Shown here piece by piece: positions 36,820-46,419 of a DNA stretch of 64,000 nucleotides. Source of the DNA: Lachnospiraceae oral taxon 107 str. F0167 (lineage in GTDB: Bacteria; Bacillota; Clostridia; Lachnospirales; Lachnospiraceae); NCBI GenBank assembly GCA_000209465.1, contig GL890586.1, positions 116,778 to 180,777 on the forward strand. Reading direction: 5' to 3'. The notes under the pieces were generated by a model, which did not search any database, was not told where the DNA came from, and saw only the letters and a program-made list of their open reading frames with translations. A program made the translations under genes and the position numbers. Position 1 is the stretch's first letter; the number at the start of each line of letters is the position of its first letter.

Positions 36820-38764
36820 AAAGCAAAGAATCAGAGAACTGGTGGATATATTAAATAAGGCTGCAAAAAGTTATTATGTAGATGCAGTGGAGATAATGCC
36901 GAATATAGAATATGATAAACTCTATGACGAACTTTTGGCTTTGGAAAAAGAGACAAATGTTGTATTATCAAATTCTCCAACGCAAAATGTCGGTTATGAG
37001 ATAGCCGGAGAACTGCCCAAAAAAGCCCATGAAAGTCCTATGCTTTCACTGGATAAAACAAAGAGCGTGGCAGATCTTAAAAGCTGGCTCAGTGACAATA
37101 AGGCATTGCTTTCATGGAAAATGGACGGACTTACCATAGTACTTACTTACAGAAATGGTGAACTGGCGGAAGCGGTTACCAGAGGAAACGGTACTATAGG
37201 CGAGGTTATTACAAATAATGCAAAGAATTTCCAAAATATACCTCTAAAAATAGAGTTTAAGGGGGAATTGATACTCAGAGGAGAGGCTGTTATAAAGTAT
37301 TCGGATTTTAAGAGGATAAATGATGCTATAGAAGATGCCGATGCCAAGTATAAAAATCCCAGAAATCTTTGTTCAGGTTCCGTAAGACAGCTCAATCCCG
37401 CTATTACAAAGGCAAGGATGGTTTACTGCAATATTTTTAATGTGGTAAGAGCCGAGGATATGGATTTTGAAAACTCCAAGGCAAAACAGTTTGAATGGGT
37501 AAAAAATGAAGGCTTTGATGTAGTAGAATATAAGATTACAGACAGCAAAAATATCGAAAGTGATATAGCTGAGTTTGAATCCAAGATAGTAGATAATGAT
37601 ATTCCATCCGACGGGCTGGTGCTTTTACTCGATGATATTGCACTTGGTGAAAGACTTGGCAGCACTTCAAAATTCCCAAGAAATGCCATGGCATTTAAAT
37701 GGAGTGATGAAAGACAAAATACAAAACTTAAATATATCGAGTGGAGCCCTTCAAGAACGGGGCTTATAAATCCGATAGCCGTATTTGAGCCGGTGGAACT
37801 TGAGGGTACCACTGTGTCAAGAGCAAGTCTTCACAATGTAAGTATTTTTGAGGATTTAATGCTTGGTGTCGGGGATGAAATATCTGTGTACAAGGCAAAT
37901 ATGATAATTCCTCAGGTATATGAGAATTTTACAAAGTCAAATACCGAAAAGATTCCTGATGTATGTCCGGCATGCGGCAGTCAGACCACTGTTAAAAAGG
38001 ATAATGATTCAAAGGTACTTTTATGTACCAATCCCGACTGTCAGATAAAGCATATCAAGCAGTATGCACTTATGGCATCCAGAGATGCTTTGAATATAGA
38101 CGGTCTTTCAGAGTCCACACTTGAAAAGTTCCTTTCAAAGGGATTTATAAAAAGTGATAGTGATTTATTCAATCTTTCAAGATATAAGGATGAGATAATA
38201 AATATGGAAGGCTTCGGCAAAAGAAGCTATGAAAAGCTTATAGCCGCAATTGATGAAGCCAGACATACAAATATGGCAAGATTTTTATATTCTCTTGGCA
38301 TAACAGGTATCGGAAGTGCCAATGCAAAGATGATTGCAAGGTATTTTGATAATGATCTTGACAGGATTATAAATGCAAGCAAGGATGATTTGCTTGAAAT
38401 AGAGGGAATAGGCGAGGTTTTAGCAAATTCCATTGTAGAATTTTTCGGTAATGAAAAGAATATAGAAAATATAAAGAGCCTTAGAGAACTGTTGATATTT
38501 GAGACGGAAGAATCCGAAACAAAGGATATATTTGCCGGAAAAGTCTTTGTAATAACAGGCACTGTAGAACATTTCTCCAATAGAAATGAATTGAAAGAAA
38601 TTATAGAAAAGAATGGAGGAAAGGTATCGGGAAGTGTATCAAGTAAGACAAACTTTTTGATAAACAATGATACCACATCAAATTCTTCCAAAAACAAAAA
38701 GGCGAAGGAACTTGGGGTTGAAATAATATCTGAAGAAGATTTCCTGAAACTTTTGGAAGAGTAA
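36812..38764 (+). CDS. ligA: NAD-dependent DNA ligase LigA
   Basis: Seals nicks during replication and repair. Residue K103 in SWKMDGL is the adenylated lysine. The nucleotidyl-transferase domain has LRGEAVI and DGLVLLLD. A Cys4 zinc finger (CPACGS / CTNPDC) precedes the HhH domain, and a C-terminal BRCT domain (KVFVITGTVEHFSNRNELK) closes the 650-residue protein, near the usual 660-670. The first codons overlap rluF. Confidence 0.96.
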   Translation: MDKKQRIRELVDILNKAAKSYYVDAVEIMPNIEYDKLYDELLALEKETNVVLSNSPTQNVGYEIAGELPKKAHESPMLSLDKTKSVADLKSWLSDNKALLSWKMDGLTIVLTYRNGELAEAVTRGNGTIGEVITNNAKNFQNIPLKIEFKGELILRGEAVIKYSDFKRINDAIEDADAKYKNPRNLCSGSVRQLNPAITKARMVYCNIFNVVRAEDMDFENSKAKQFEWVKNEGFDVVEYKITDSKNIESDIAEFESKIVDNDIPSDGLVLLLDDIALGERLGSTSKFPRNAMAFKWSDERQNTKLKYIEWSPSRTGLINPIAVFEPVELEGTTVSRASLHNVSIFEDLMLGVGDEISVYKANMIIPQVYENFTKSNTEKIPDVCPACGSQTTVKKDNDSKVLLCTNPDCQIKHIKQYALMASRDALNIDGLSESTLEKFLSKGFIKSDSDLFNLSRYKDEIINMEGFGKRSYEKLIAAIDEARHTNMARFLYSLGITGIGSANAKMIARYFDNDLDRIINASKDDLLEIEGIGEVLANSIVEFFGNEKNIENIKSLRELLIFETEESETKDIFAGKVFVITGTVEHFSNRNELKEIIEKNGGKVSGSVSSKTNFLINNDTTSNSSKNKKAKELGVEIISEEDFLKLLEE

Positions 38765-38815
38765 AATTTAATCTCTGACAAAGATTCCTCCTTTGTCGGG
38801 TGAAAGAGAGGTATT

Positions 38816-39751
38816 ATGCCGATAAAAATACAAAAAGAATTACCTGCAAAGGCAATTCTTGAATCTGAGAATATATTTGTGATGGATGAGGATAGGGCTA
38901 TTTCACAGGATATCCGTCCGTTACAGATTTTGATATTAAATCTGATGCCGATAAAGGAGGATACAGAGACACAAATCCTTAGGGCATTGTCAAATACACC
39001 GCTGCAGGTGGATTGCTCTTTTTTGATGATGAAAACCCATCATTCAAAGAATACAAGTCAGAGTCATTTAAACAAGTTTTATACATTTTTTGACGATATA
39101 AAAGAAGATAAATATGACGGAATGATTATAACAGGTGCACCGGTGGAACTTATGGAATATGATGAAGTAAACTACTGGAGTGAACTCTGTGAAATAATGG
39201 AATGGTCAAAATCTCATGTAACCTCAACACTGCATATTTGTTGGGCTGCACAGGCGGGACTTTATTATCATTTCGGGATACAAAAGTATGAAAGAAATGA
39301 AAAACTCTCAGGTGTGTTTAATCATGAGATTCTAAAGAAAAAAGTGCCTTTAGTAAGAAGTATGGATGATTTTATAAATTGTCCTCATTCAAGAAATACT
39401 GAAATAAGACTTGAAGATGTGCTAAAACATCCTGAGCTGCAGGTTTTGGCAAAGTCCGATGAAGCCGGAGTGTTGCTTGTTTTAAATGAGTATGGGAACG
39501 GCTCACAGGTATTTATACAGGGGCATCCGGAGTATGACAGGATGACTCTTAGCGGTGAATATCATAGAGATGTGGCAAAGGGATTAAATCCTGCATTACC
39601 GAAAAATTACTTTATGGACAATGATCCTTTCTCAAGGCCGATACTCAGCTGGAGAAATTTTTCAAATACATTGTATGGTAATTGGCTCAACTTCTATGTA
39701 TATCAAAATACACCATATGAGCTGTCCAATAATTTTGACTGGGTTATATAA
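38816..39751 (+). CDS. metA: Homoserine O-acetyltransferase MetA
   Basis: First committed step of methionine synthesis from homoserine. The HTS-family protein has Cys142 as nucleophile in LHICWAAQ and a downstream His/Glu pair in GHPEYDR. Residue 111 is Glu (TGAPVE), which in characterised family members selects acetyl-CoA, whereas Gly gives succinyl-CoA. So acetyltransferase is predicted despite frequent annotation as succinyltransferase. 311 residues. SD GAGAGG. No SAM riboswitch is visible in the 51-base leader. Confidence 0.93.
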   Translation: MPIKIQKELPAKAILESENIFVMDEDRAISQDIRPLQILILNLMPIKEDTETQILRALSNTPLQVDCSFLMMKTHHSKNTSQSHLNKFYTFFDDIKEDKYDGMIITGAPVELMEYDEVNYWSELCEIMEWSKSHVTSTLHICWAAQAGLYYHFGIQKYERNEKLSGVFNHEILKKKVPLVRSMDDFINCPHSRNTEIRLEDVLKHPELQVLAKSDEAGVLLVLNEYGNGSQVFIQGHPEYDRMTLSGEYHRDVAKGLNPALPKNYFMDNDPFSRPILSWRNFSNTLYGNWLNFYVYQNTPYELSNNFDWVI

Positions 39752-39871
39752 TATTCAAGGTATACAAGAGTCAAAAACTTTTGAATGCGGCATCAATTTG
39801 CATAATTAAGTTCAAAATTGACTGATTTTATGATAGAATTGATGTATATATCAGTTTAAAGGAGTATGTTT

Positions 39872-40930
39872 ATGAGCGGAAAATATGTTGCCTATGTAGG
39901 ATCTTATTCATATACCGGAAAAGCAAAAGGAATCACCATATATGATGTGGATACAGACAGGGGATGCTTTATAAAAAAGGATGAAGTGGATGTGGACAAT
40001 TCCTCCTATGTTATAAAATCAAGAAATCAAAAGACCTTGTATTCCATAGCGGATGAGGGGATAGTTTCCTTTAGAATATTGCCTGATGGAGGCCTGGAAA
40101 GATTGAATTCCGTAAAAATAAACGGTATGAGAGGCTGCCATCTTTCAACAGATATAAATGACAGATTTATATTTGTATCAGGGTACCATGACGGTAAGGT
40201 TACTGTTTTGAAATTGTATAAGGACGGCAGAGTGGGAGAGATAGTAGATGAAGTCTATCATAAGGGACTTGGTTCCGTAGCGGAGAGAAACTTCAGACCG
40301 CATGCAAGCTGTACAAGGACAACTCCTGACGGGCATTTTGTTATGGCGGCTGACCTTGGAATAGACCAGGTAAAAATCTATCATTTTGATAATAAGGATG
40401 AAAGACTCTCACTTGTGGATATGATTCCATGTGTTATAAATTCCGCTCCGAGATTTTTTAAGTTTTCACAGGATGGAAAGTTCTTATACCTGATGTATGA
40501 AATGAAAAATGTAGTGGATGTTTTCTCCTATGAAGCAAAGCCGGGTTGCAGAGTGCCTGAGATAGAAAAGATTCAGACAGTACCTACAACAGGAAGCAAT
40601 AAGCTGTCAGAACTTACGGCAGCAACTGCAATGACATTTACCGCTGATGATAAATTCATTTTTATATCAAATGCCGGTGATGACTCCGTGTGTTTATATG
40701 AAAGAAATGCGGAGACAGGACTTTTAAAGGAAAAAATGTGTCTTCCTATAAGCGGTGAATATCCTAAGGATATAGCTATTTTCCCGGATAATCAGCATAT
40801 AGCATCTATAAATCATGAGAGTGGAACTATTACTTTCTTTAAGATAGATTATGAAACAGGTTTGATTGTGATGTGTGCAAACAGAGTAAGAGTTAATCAG
40901 CCAAATTGCTGCGTAATAGTGGAGGTATAA
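39872..40930 (+). CDS. Lactonase-fold protein (6-phosphogluconolactonase-like)
   Basis: A seven-bladed beta-propeller of the YbhE/PF10282 lactonase family, 352 residues. Blade motifs include VAYVGSYSYTGKAKGI, RPHASCTRTTPDGHFVMAADLGIDQV and FTADDKFIFISNAG. The enzyme would hydrolyse 6-phosphogluconolactone, but the family also includes uncharacterised propellers and no pentose-phosphate genes are nearby. ATG 39872 has AAAGGAG 7 bases upstream. The stop overlaps the aroC start by one base. Confidence 0.85.
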   Translation: MSGKYVAYVGSYSYTGKAKGITIYDVDTDRGCFIKKDEVDVDNSSYVIKSRNQKTLYSIADEGIVSFRILPDGGLERLNSVKINGMRGCHLSTDINDRFIFVSGYHDGKVTVLKLYKDGRVGEIVDEVYHKGLGSVAERNFRPHASCTRTTPDGHFVMAADLGIDQVKIYHFDNKDERLSLVDMIPCVINSAPRFFKFSQDGKFLYLMYEMKNVVDVFSYEAKPGCRVPEIEKIQTVPTTGSNKLSELTAATAMTFTADDKFIFISNAGDDSVCLYERNAETGLLKEKMCLPISGEYPKDIAIFPDNQHIASINHESGTITFFKIDYETGLIVMCANRVRVNQPNCCVIVEV

Positions 40931-42036
40931 TGGCAGGTTCAAGTTTTGGTAATAGTTTTAGGGTTACAACTTTTGGAGAATCACATGGTGTATCTGTGGG
41001 TGCAATAGTTGACGGAGTGCCTGCAGGTATATATCTAAGTGAAGAGGATATTCAAAGTTTCCTTGACAGAAGAAGACCGGGACAAAGTAAGGTAACCACT
41101 TCAAGAGATGAAAGCGACAAATGTCGTATTTACTCCGGAGTATTTGGAGGTAAAACAACAGGCTCACCCATTATGGTGATGATTGAAAATACTTCACAAA
41201 GATCACAGGATTATGATGAACTGGCTATTACTTACAGACCGGGACATGCCGATTTTTCCTTTGATTCAAAGTACGGCTTTAGAGATTATAGAGGTGGTGG
41301 AAGAAGCTCGGGAAGAGAAACCATAGGAAGAGTAATAGCAGGTGCTGTTGCCATAAAAGCACTTGATATGCTTGGCATCAGTATACAGGCATTTACTCAA
41401 AGTATCGGAAATATATATGCCGGCAAGTTAAATCTTGAGGAATGCAGTGAGAATGATGTATATATGCCTGATAATGAAGCTGCACTAAAGGCGATAGAGC
41501 TGATAAATGAAGCAAGGGCTGATAAGGATTCTCTTGGAGGCATTATAGGATGTATAGCTACAGGTGTGATGCCGGGGCTTGGAGAGCCGGTATTTGACAA
41601 ACTGGATGCCAGACTCTCGGCTGCCATTATGAGTATAGGCGCTGTAAAGGGAGTGGAGTTTGGAGCAGGATTTCATGTAAGTACAATGTCCGGCTCTGTA
41701 AATAATGATCCTTTTTATATAGATGAGGATGATGAAGGTATACATATCAGGAAAAAGACAAATATGTCAGGCGGTATTTTGGGCGGAATCAGCGACGGTT
41801 CGCCAATTATTATAAATACCGCTATCAAGCCTACCCCATCCATAGCAAAGGAACAGGATACCGTAAATGCTATTAATGAGGAAGTAAAGCTTGAGATAAA
41901 GGGCAGACATGATCCGACAATAGTACCCAGAGCCGTGGTGGTGGTAGAGAGTATGGTGGCAATTACCCTTTTTGATATGGTACTTGAAAATATGAAATCA
42001 AAGATGGAAAATGTGTTAAAGGTATATAAAAAATAA
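40930..42036 (+). CDS. aroC: Chorismate synthase
   Basis: Final shikimate-pathway step, converting EPSP to chorismate with reduced FMN. Signatures are [14 protein letters not shown] at the start, [35 protein letters not shown] and [14 protein letters not shown]. 368 residues. ATG 40930 with GGAGG 4-5 bases upstream; the longer ORF to 40906 is inside the propeller gene. Confidence 0.97.
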   Translation: MAGSSFGNSFRVTTFGESHGVSVGAIVDGVPAGIYLSEEDIQSFLDRRRPGQSKVTTSRDESDKCRIYSGVFGGKTTGSPIMVMIENTSQRSQDYDELAITYRPGHADFSFDSKYGFRDYRGGGRSSGRETIGRVIAGAVAIKALDMLGISIQAFTQSIGNIYAGKLNLEECSENDVYMPDNEAALKAIELINEARADKDSLGGIIGCIATGVMPGLGEPVFDKLDARLSAAIMSIGAVKGVEFGAGFHVSTMSGSVNNDPFYIDEDDEGIHIRKKTNMSGGILGGISDGSPIIINTAIKPTPSIAKEQDTVNAINEEVKLEIKGRHDPTIVPRAVVVVESMVAITLFDMVLENMKSKMENVLKVYKK

Positions 42037-42043
42037 GATGTTA

Positions 42044-42109
42044 TTAAGGGGCTTTTATTTCACAAATTTTGTTACTTTACTTACAAAGCTTGTGATTTAG
42101 AAGCCTTAA
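42044..42109. repeat. Long imperfect inverted repeat after aroC
   Basis: Arms of about 20 bases (42044-42065 and 42090-42109) can form a hairpin with a 24-base loop and several mismatches. There is no T run directly after it, so it is a poor terminator. It could be an mRNA-stabilising structure or small palindromic element. Confidence 0.4.
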
Positions 42110-42169
42110 ATTATAGTTGCCATGGCAGTGGTAGGAGTACTAACTGAGTGTGGCGGAATGGAGATAATT

Positions 42170-43498
42170 ATGAAATGGTATGATAATGCAGTATTTTATC
42201 ATATTTATCCTATCGGAATAACAGGAGCCAAAAGAACGAATTCATTTGAAATAGGGGAGCATAGATTAAACAGGCTCTTACCATGGGTGGAGCATATAAA
42301 AAGGATTGGATGTAATGCAATTTATATAGGTCCTCTTTTTGAGTCTGTGGCTCATGGATACGAAACCGTGGATTATAAAAAGCTTGATTCCAGACTTGGA
42401 GATAATGAGGATTTAAAAAACTTTGTAGCCTTTTGTCATGAAAACAGGATAAAGATTGTATTGGACGGAGTCTTTAATCATGTGGGCAGAGAGTTTTTTG
42501 CCTTCAAGGATTTGAGGGCCAACAGAGAAAACAGTGCATACAAAGACTGGTTTAAAAATGTGCATTTTGGCGGAAATACAGACTATAATGACGGATTTTA
42601 TTATGAGAGCTGGGATAAGCATGGCACACTTGCAAATGTAAATCACCAAAATCCGGCAGTAAGAGAGTATATGCTTGATGCAGTCAGATACTGGATAAAT
42701 GAATTTGATATAGACGGTATAAGACTTGATGCGGCTGATGTACTGGATTTTACTTTTATGAGTGAGCTTAGGGGACTGACAGATACCTTAAAGCCTGATT
42801 TCTGGCTTATGGGGGAGGTCATCCATGGTGATTATACAAGATGGATGGGTGATAATATGCTGCACTCGGTCACTAATTATTGGCTTCATAAAGCACTTTA
42901 TTCGGGACATAATGACCATAATTATTTTGAAATTGCACATACGGTAAAACGCTGTGTGGACATGGGGCAAAATATCAGCAATGCCTTTTATAATTTTGTA
43001 GATAATCATGATGTGGCAAGAATTTATAATAAGCTTAATAATAAGGCACATTTTGCGCCGGTACATGTACTTTTATACACTTTACCGGGCAAACCGTCCA
43101 TATACTATGGCTCGGAGTTTGCAATTGAGGGAGAGAAAATGTCCTATAGTGATGACAATTTAAGACCTGAGCTTAAGTTTGAAGATTATAAGGATGCTGA
43201 TAAAAACAATGATTATACAAAGCTTATTAAAGCTTTAGGAAATATGAGACTCTCAAATCCATGGCTTGGCGAGGCGACTTACAGGGAGCTTTTACTTACC
43301 AACAGACAGTATGCCTTTTTGAGAGAATACGGAGACAGAAGGCTGATTACTATAGTAAATAATGATGATAATAATGCAGATATCCACTTAAATATAAGCG
43401 GAGAATTTAAAGAGCTGTTCTCAGGAGAAGTAAGAAACTTTGACGGAAATATGAATATAAATATTGCAGGAAATTCAGGACAGGCGTGGATCGGATAG
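42170..43498 (+). CDS. GH13 alpha-amylase family enzyme
   Basis: A 442-residue TIM-barrel alpha-glucan enzyme without a signal peptide, hence cytoplasmic. Conserved regions are VLDGVFNHVG, the nucleophile region GIRLDAADVLD, the acid/base Glu in WLMGEVIHG and FVDNHDVARI. A short C-terminal beta domain follows. Size and lack of extra domains fit a maltodextrin-acting or cyclomaltodextrinase-like enzyme, but specificity cannot be assigned. ATG 42170 is chosen, with GGAG 6 bases upstream and the family start KWYDNAVFYHIYP. Confidence 0.9.
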   Translation: MKWYDNAVFYHIYPIGITGAKRTNSFEIGEHRLNRLLPWVEHIKRIGCNAIYIGPLFESVAHGYETVDYKKLDSRLGDNEDLKNFVAFCHENRIKIVLDGVFNHVGREFFAFKDLRANRENSAYKDWFKNVHFGGNTDYNDGFYYESWDKHGTLANVNHQNPAVREYMLDAVRYWINEFDIDGIRLDAADVLDFTFMSELRGLTDTLKPDFWLMGEVIHGDYTRWMGDNMLHSVTNYWLHKALYSGHNDHNYFEIAHTVKRCVDMGQNISNAFYNFVDNHDVARIYNKLNNKAHFAPVHVLLYTLPGKPSIYYGSEFAIEGEKMSYSDDNLRPELKFEDYKDADKNNDYTKLIKALGNMRLSNPWLGEATYRELLLTNRQYAFLREYGDRRLITIVNNDDNNADIHLNISGEFKELFSGEVRNFDGNMNINIAGNSGQAWIG

Positions 43499-43534
43499 AA
43501 GATTATGACCGACATTTGCCGGTCATAATCTTTT
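43499..43534 (+). terminator. Terminator of the GH13 gene
   Basis: Perfect 13-bp stem AAGATTATGACCG/CGGTCATAATCTT (43499-43511 with 43520-43532) ending in T residues. Confidence 0.93.
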
Positions 43535-43587
43535 AAAAATAAAATGTATTATAAATATAGAAATAATAAGACTTGAAACTTTTATGG

Positions 43588-43842
43588 TTAGCTATTTTTA
43601 GATAAATTTAAATAATCAACAACTATCAATCCTATATCTAAAACAGATAAGAGGGAGAATAATATCTGTGCGGTAATATATGATGTTATAATTGTAAAAT
43701 CACCGTATTCAATCTCAGAATAATGTGGAAGAAAGATAATACGGGATATTGCTGAGGCATTAAATATACATATCAACAGTATAAGCAATATCATAACTTT
43801 GTAGGCTATATATGTGATAGTATTATCATCTTTCTTATTCAT
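43588..43842 (-). CDS. Small two-helix membrane protein, unknown
   Basis: An 84-residue protein with two hydrophobic helices (about 12-34 and 50-76) and short polar ends. AGGAGG lies 5-6 bases before the ATG at 43842, which supports real translation. No family recognised. It stands alone on the minus strand between two plus-strand genes. Confidence 0.65.
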   Translation of the reverse strand: MNKKDDNTITYIAYKVMILLILLICIFNASAISRIIFLPHYSEIEYGDFTIITSYITAQILFSLLSVLDIGLIVVDYLNLSKNS

Positions 43843-44054
43843 AATCTACCTCCTGAAAATTCAAGTTAAATAGGTTTTACTAACTTAAATATATCTTATT
43901 TTAAATTATAATACAATAGTTAATAGTACATAAGTATATTGTGCAAAAATATAGTAATATGTAAAGAAAAACTTGCCGTATGGAGCTTAATTATTTATAC
44001 TGTTATCTATAAAAATTTTGATTTATTTTTAGAATACGGAAAGGTAAGGTTTTT

Positions 44055-44972
44055 ATGAAAAAAATAATAATCGGTATTGTGATTGTACTGATATTGCTTG
44101 CAATCGGATTTTATTGCAGTTTTATACTGGGAAAGGCATCACAAATAGCATATCCAAATATATCCACATTGGAAAAGGAGATAGAGTGGGAAAAAGAGCA
44201 TGATCTTTGGGGGAATTTCGATTCCTATGAAAAGGGAGAGTATGTAGTAAGGGGATACAATGACTATGAACTGCATGTTACTCTGGTTAAGAATCCGGTT
44301 GAGAGCGATAAATATGTGATAATAAGCCATGGCTTTAAATCAAACAGATATGGTGCGGTAAAATATGTAGACAGCTATATAAACTTAGGGTTTAACTGCA
44401 TAATATATGATATGAGAGGTCATGGAGAAAATGAAAAGGCTATAGTGAGCTTAGGTCAGTATGAATCCTTGGATCTTGAAAAGATCGTAGAAAATACATA
44501 TATCAAATATGGTGAAAACATAAAACTCGGTCTGCATGGTGAGTCAATGGGTGCAGCCACATCAATGATGGCAATGGATAAGGCAAAAAATGTTGATGTG
44601 GATTTTGTTGTGGCAGACTGCGGATTTGCAAATCTGTATGATTTATTATATAAAGCCTATGATGTTGCAAAGGTGGGAGGAGTGCTTCCGAGTATAAATA
44701 TTGCAATGAAGCTAAGATACGGTTATGATTTGAAAAAAACATCACCTAAGGATGCTCTGATAGGCAATGAAACTCCTATATGTTTTATACATGGTGAGGC
44801 GGACAACTATATTCTGCCCGAGAATTCAGAAATCAATAAAGCGGCTACAGCAGGATATTCTGAATTAAACCTTGTACCGGAGGCGGCACATGGAAAATCC
44901 AGAGAAGTATTGGGTGAAGAAGCATATAGAAATATAATCGGAAACTTTTTAAACAATATTGATTTTAAATAA
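44055..44972 (+). CDS. Membrane-anchored alpha/beta hydrolase
   Basis: A 305-residue serine hydrolase with one N-terminal membrane helix (about 4-26). The nucleophile elbow is GLHGESMGAATS, the oxyanion-side motif YVIISHGFKSNR, an acid in FIHGEADNYI and a catalytic His in PEAAHGKS. Resembles the BAAT/YqkD-like hydrolases of Firmicutes. Substrate unknown. SD GGAAAGG before ATG 44055. Confidence 0.88.
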   Translation: MKKIIIGIVIVLILLAIGFYCSFILGKASQIAYPNISTLEKEIEWEKEHDLWGNFDSYEKGEYVVRGYNDYELHVTLVKNPVESDKYVIISHGFKSNRYGAVKYVDSYINLGFNCIIYDMRGHGENEKAIVSLGQYESLDLEKIVENTYIKYGENIKLGLHGESMGAATSMMAMDKAKNVDVDFVVADCGFANLYDLLYKAYDVAKVGGVLPSINIAMKLRYGYDLKKTSPKDALIGNETPICFIHGEADNYILPENSEINKAATAGYSELNLVPEAAHGKSREVLGEEAYRNIIGNFLNNIDFK

Positions 44973-44989
44973 AGAGTTTTGAGATTATA

Positions 44990-45039
44990 AAAAATATCCT
45001 GACAAGTACAAGGCATTAGCTTTGTGGCTTGTCAGGATA
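44990..45039 (-). terminator. Terminator of the leftward paralogue pair
   Basis: TATCCTGACAAG/CTTGTCAGGATA (44995-45006 with 45028-45039) with an inner AAAGC-type stem, followed by TTTTTT on the minus strand. Confidence 0.88.
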
Positions 45040-45060
45040 CATAAACAATACAAAGCCTTT

Positions 45061-45480
45061 CTAATAATGGAACTTTACATTATTACGCTTTAATATATCT
45101 GTAATCAAATCAAATTTCTCTTTTTTATAAATCAATAATTCTCCACAATATTGGTCCGCTATAATGCCATCGTCTATATTTATAAAGAAAAATGGAAACA
45201 AGCTATCTTCTTTAGAACTCATGATTTTTCTCAAATCAAGCATCTTTGTAGTCCCTTTCAATCTAGTCAAAGACGGTTTTATCTCTATTAGTCTAAATCC
45301 CAAATCAAATGCCAGATTTATAGCATCAATTTCATTATTTAAGCAACCCAGTTCTATTTCCTTTTCTTCATATAAAAATAGTTTCAATACCTCAACCAGC
45401 CAATTTTTATCTTGCCGGTCATCAATTAGCAAGCAACTAACTGTTTTTTCAGCAATACTATCTGATAAATCACTATTCAT
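45061..45480 (-). CDS. Unrecognised protein, paralogue of the gene at 45511
   Basis: A 139-residue protein that shares a clear core with its upstream neighbour: NWLVEVLKLFLYEEKEIELGC, NNEIDAINLAFDLGFRLIEI, RLKGTTKMLDL and a C-terminal YKKEKFDLITDIL. No known domain recognised; soluble, acidic. A tandem duplication with a 30-base gap suggests a diversifying family, such as immunity proteins, but no toxin is next to it. Confidence 0.65.
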   Translation of the reverse strand: MNSDLSDSIAEKTVSCLLIDDRQDKNWLVEVLKLFLYEEKEIELGCLNNEIDAINLAFDLGFRLIEIKPSLTRLKGTTKMLDLRKIMSSKEDSLFPFFFINIDDGIIADQYCGELLIYKKEKFDLITDILKRNNVKFHY

Positions 45481-45510
45481 ACATATATATGTCCTTCTTA
45501 CGATACCAAA

Positions 45511-45963
45511 TTAGTGGAATTCCACGTTATGACGATTCAATATATCTACAGCCAAATCAAACTTTGCTTTTTTATACACATAATTTTCCTTGGCATAGTG
45601 TTCAATGAATATTTCATCTTTAATACATAGGGAGAAAAATGGTAACAAATTTTCTTCTTCGTCTTCTTCTGTAGTATGAACAAAACTTTTTAGACTCACA
45701 ATTTTATTTAAATCCAGCATACCTGTAGTACCACTCAGCCTGATTAAGAATTGTTGTATTTCTATTACCCTAAATCCCAAATCGATTGCCAGATTTATAG
45801 CATCAATTTCATCGTTCCAGCAATTCAGTTCCACTTCTCTTTCTTCATCTAAAAACAGCTTCAATACCTCAACTAGCCAATCATTGTCTTGCCAGTCATC
45901 AAGCTCAAAACTATAGTATTCTAGCAATAGTTTAATCTCCTCTATAAAATTTTCTATTATCAA
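45511..45963 (-). CDS. Unrecognised protein, paralogue of the gene at 45061
   Basis: A 150-residue protein with the same core as its downstream copy: DWLVEVLKLFLDEEREVELNC, NDEIDAINLAIDLGFRVIEI, RLSGTTGMLDLNKI and a YKKAKFDLAVDIL end. It differs mainly at the N-terminus and in an acidic TEEDEEENL insert. GAGG precedes ATG 45963. First gene of the pair, which shares one terminator at 44990. Confidence 0.67.
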   Translation of the reverse strand: MIIENFIEEIKLLLEYYSFELDDWQDNDWLVEVLKLFLDEEREVELNCWNDEIDAINLAIDLGFRVIEIQQFLIRLSGTTGMLDLNKIVSLKSFVHTTEEDEEENLLPFFSLCIKDEIFIEHYAKENYVYKKAKFDLAVDILNRHNVEFH

Positions 45964-46326
45964 ACTATAGAAGCAAGATATAACAATATACCTACATATT
46001 ACTTTTTGCTATATCTCAATTCTTGTACATCTGTGGATTTGATTTCATAGAAATACTCATTTATATTAATAATTAATACAAAAATACACTCAATTAAATA
46101 TATGCTATGTATACTACATATATTTAATTTTGTAAATATTTTTTTGGTTTAATAATCTACAGTTTTCAGTAAGGTATAAATAGAATACTTAAGATAATCT
46201 GTACAGATATACGCTTTTATTACTTCAAATCTACAAATTTACTGATCTTTTTCAGCATTTAAATAATAAATGAAGTAAGATATCTTGGCTATAAGATTTA
46301 AAATAATATATACAAAAATAAAGTCC
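45964..46326. other. AT-rich gene-free region
   Basis: About 360 bases of very AT-rich DNA between the divergent paralogue pair and the pot operon. No ORF or RNA gene supported; probably promoter-containing on both sides. Confidence 0.4.
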
Positions 46327-46398
46327 TTGACAGCAGTTTCAGATGATGTATAATGTTCTTTGTTTAATAACACTAAACTTTTTACTTAGAAATAGTGT
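46327..46398 (+). promoter_or_regulatory. Promoter of the XRE-cupin/pot operon with downstream dyad
   Basis: TTGACA (46327-46332), 16 bases, consensus TATAAT (46349-46354). A dyad ACACTA...TAGTGT (46370-46375 and 46393-46398) lies just after the likely start site and could be the operator of the operon's own regulator. Confidence 0.7.
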
Positions 46399-46419
46399 GC
46401 AACACAAAGAAAGGTTTTT

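Noticed and set aside
38765..38815. SAM riboswitch before metA
   Set aside because: The gap is only 51 bases and shows no riboswitch core or terminator.
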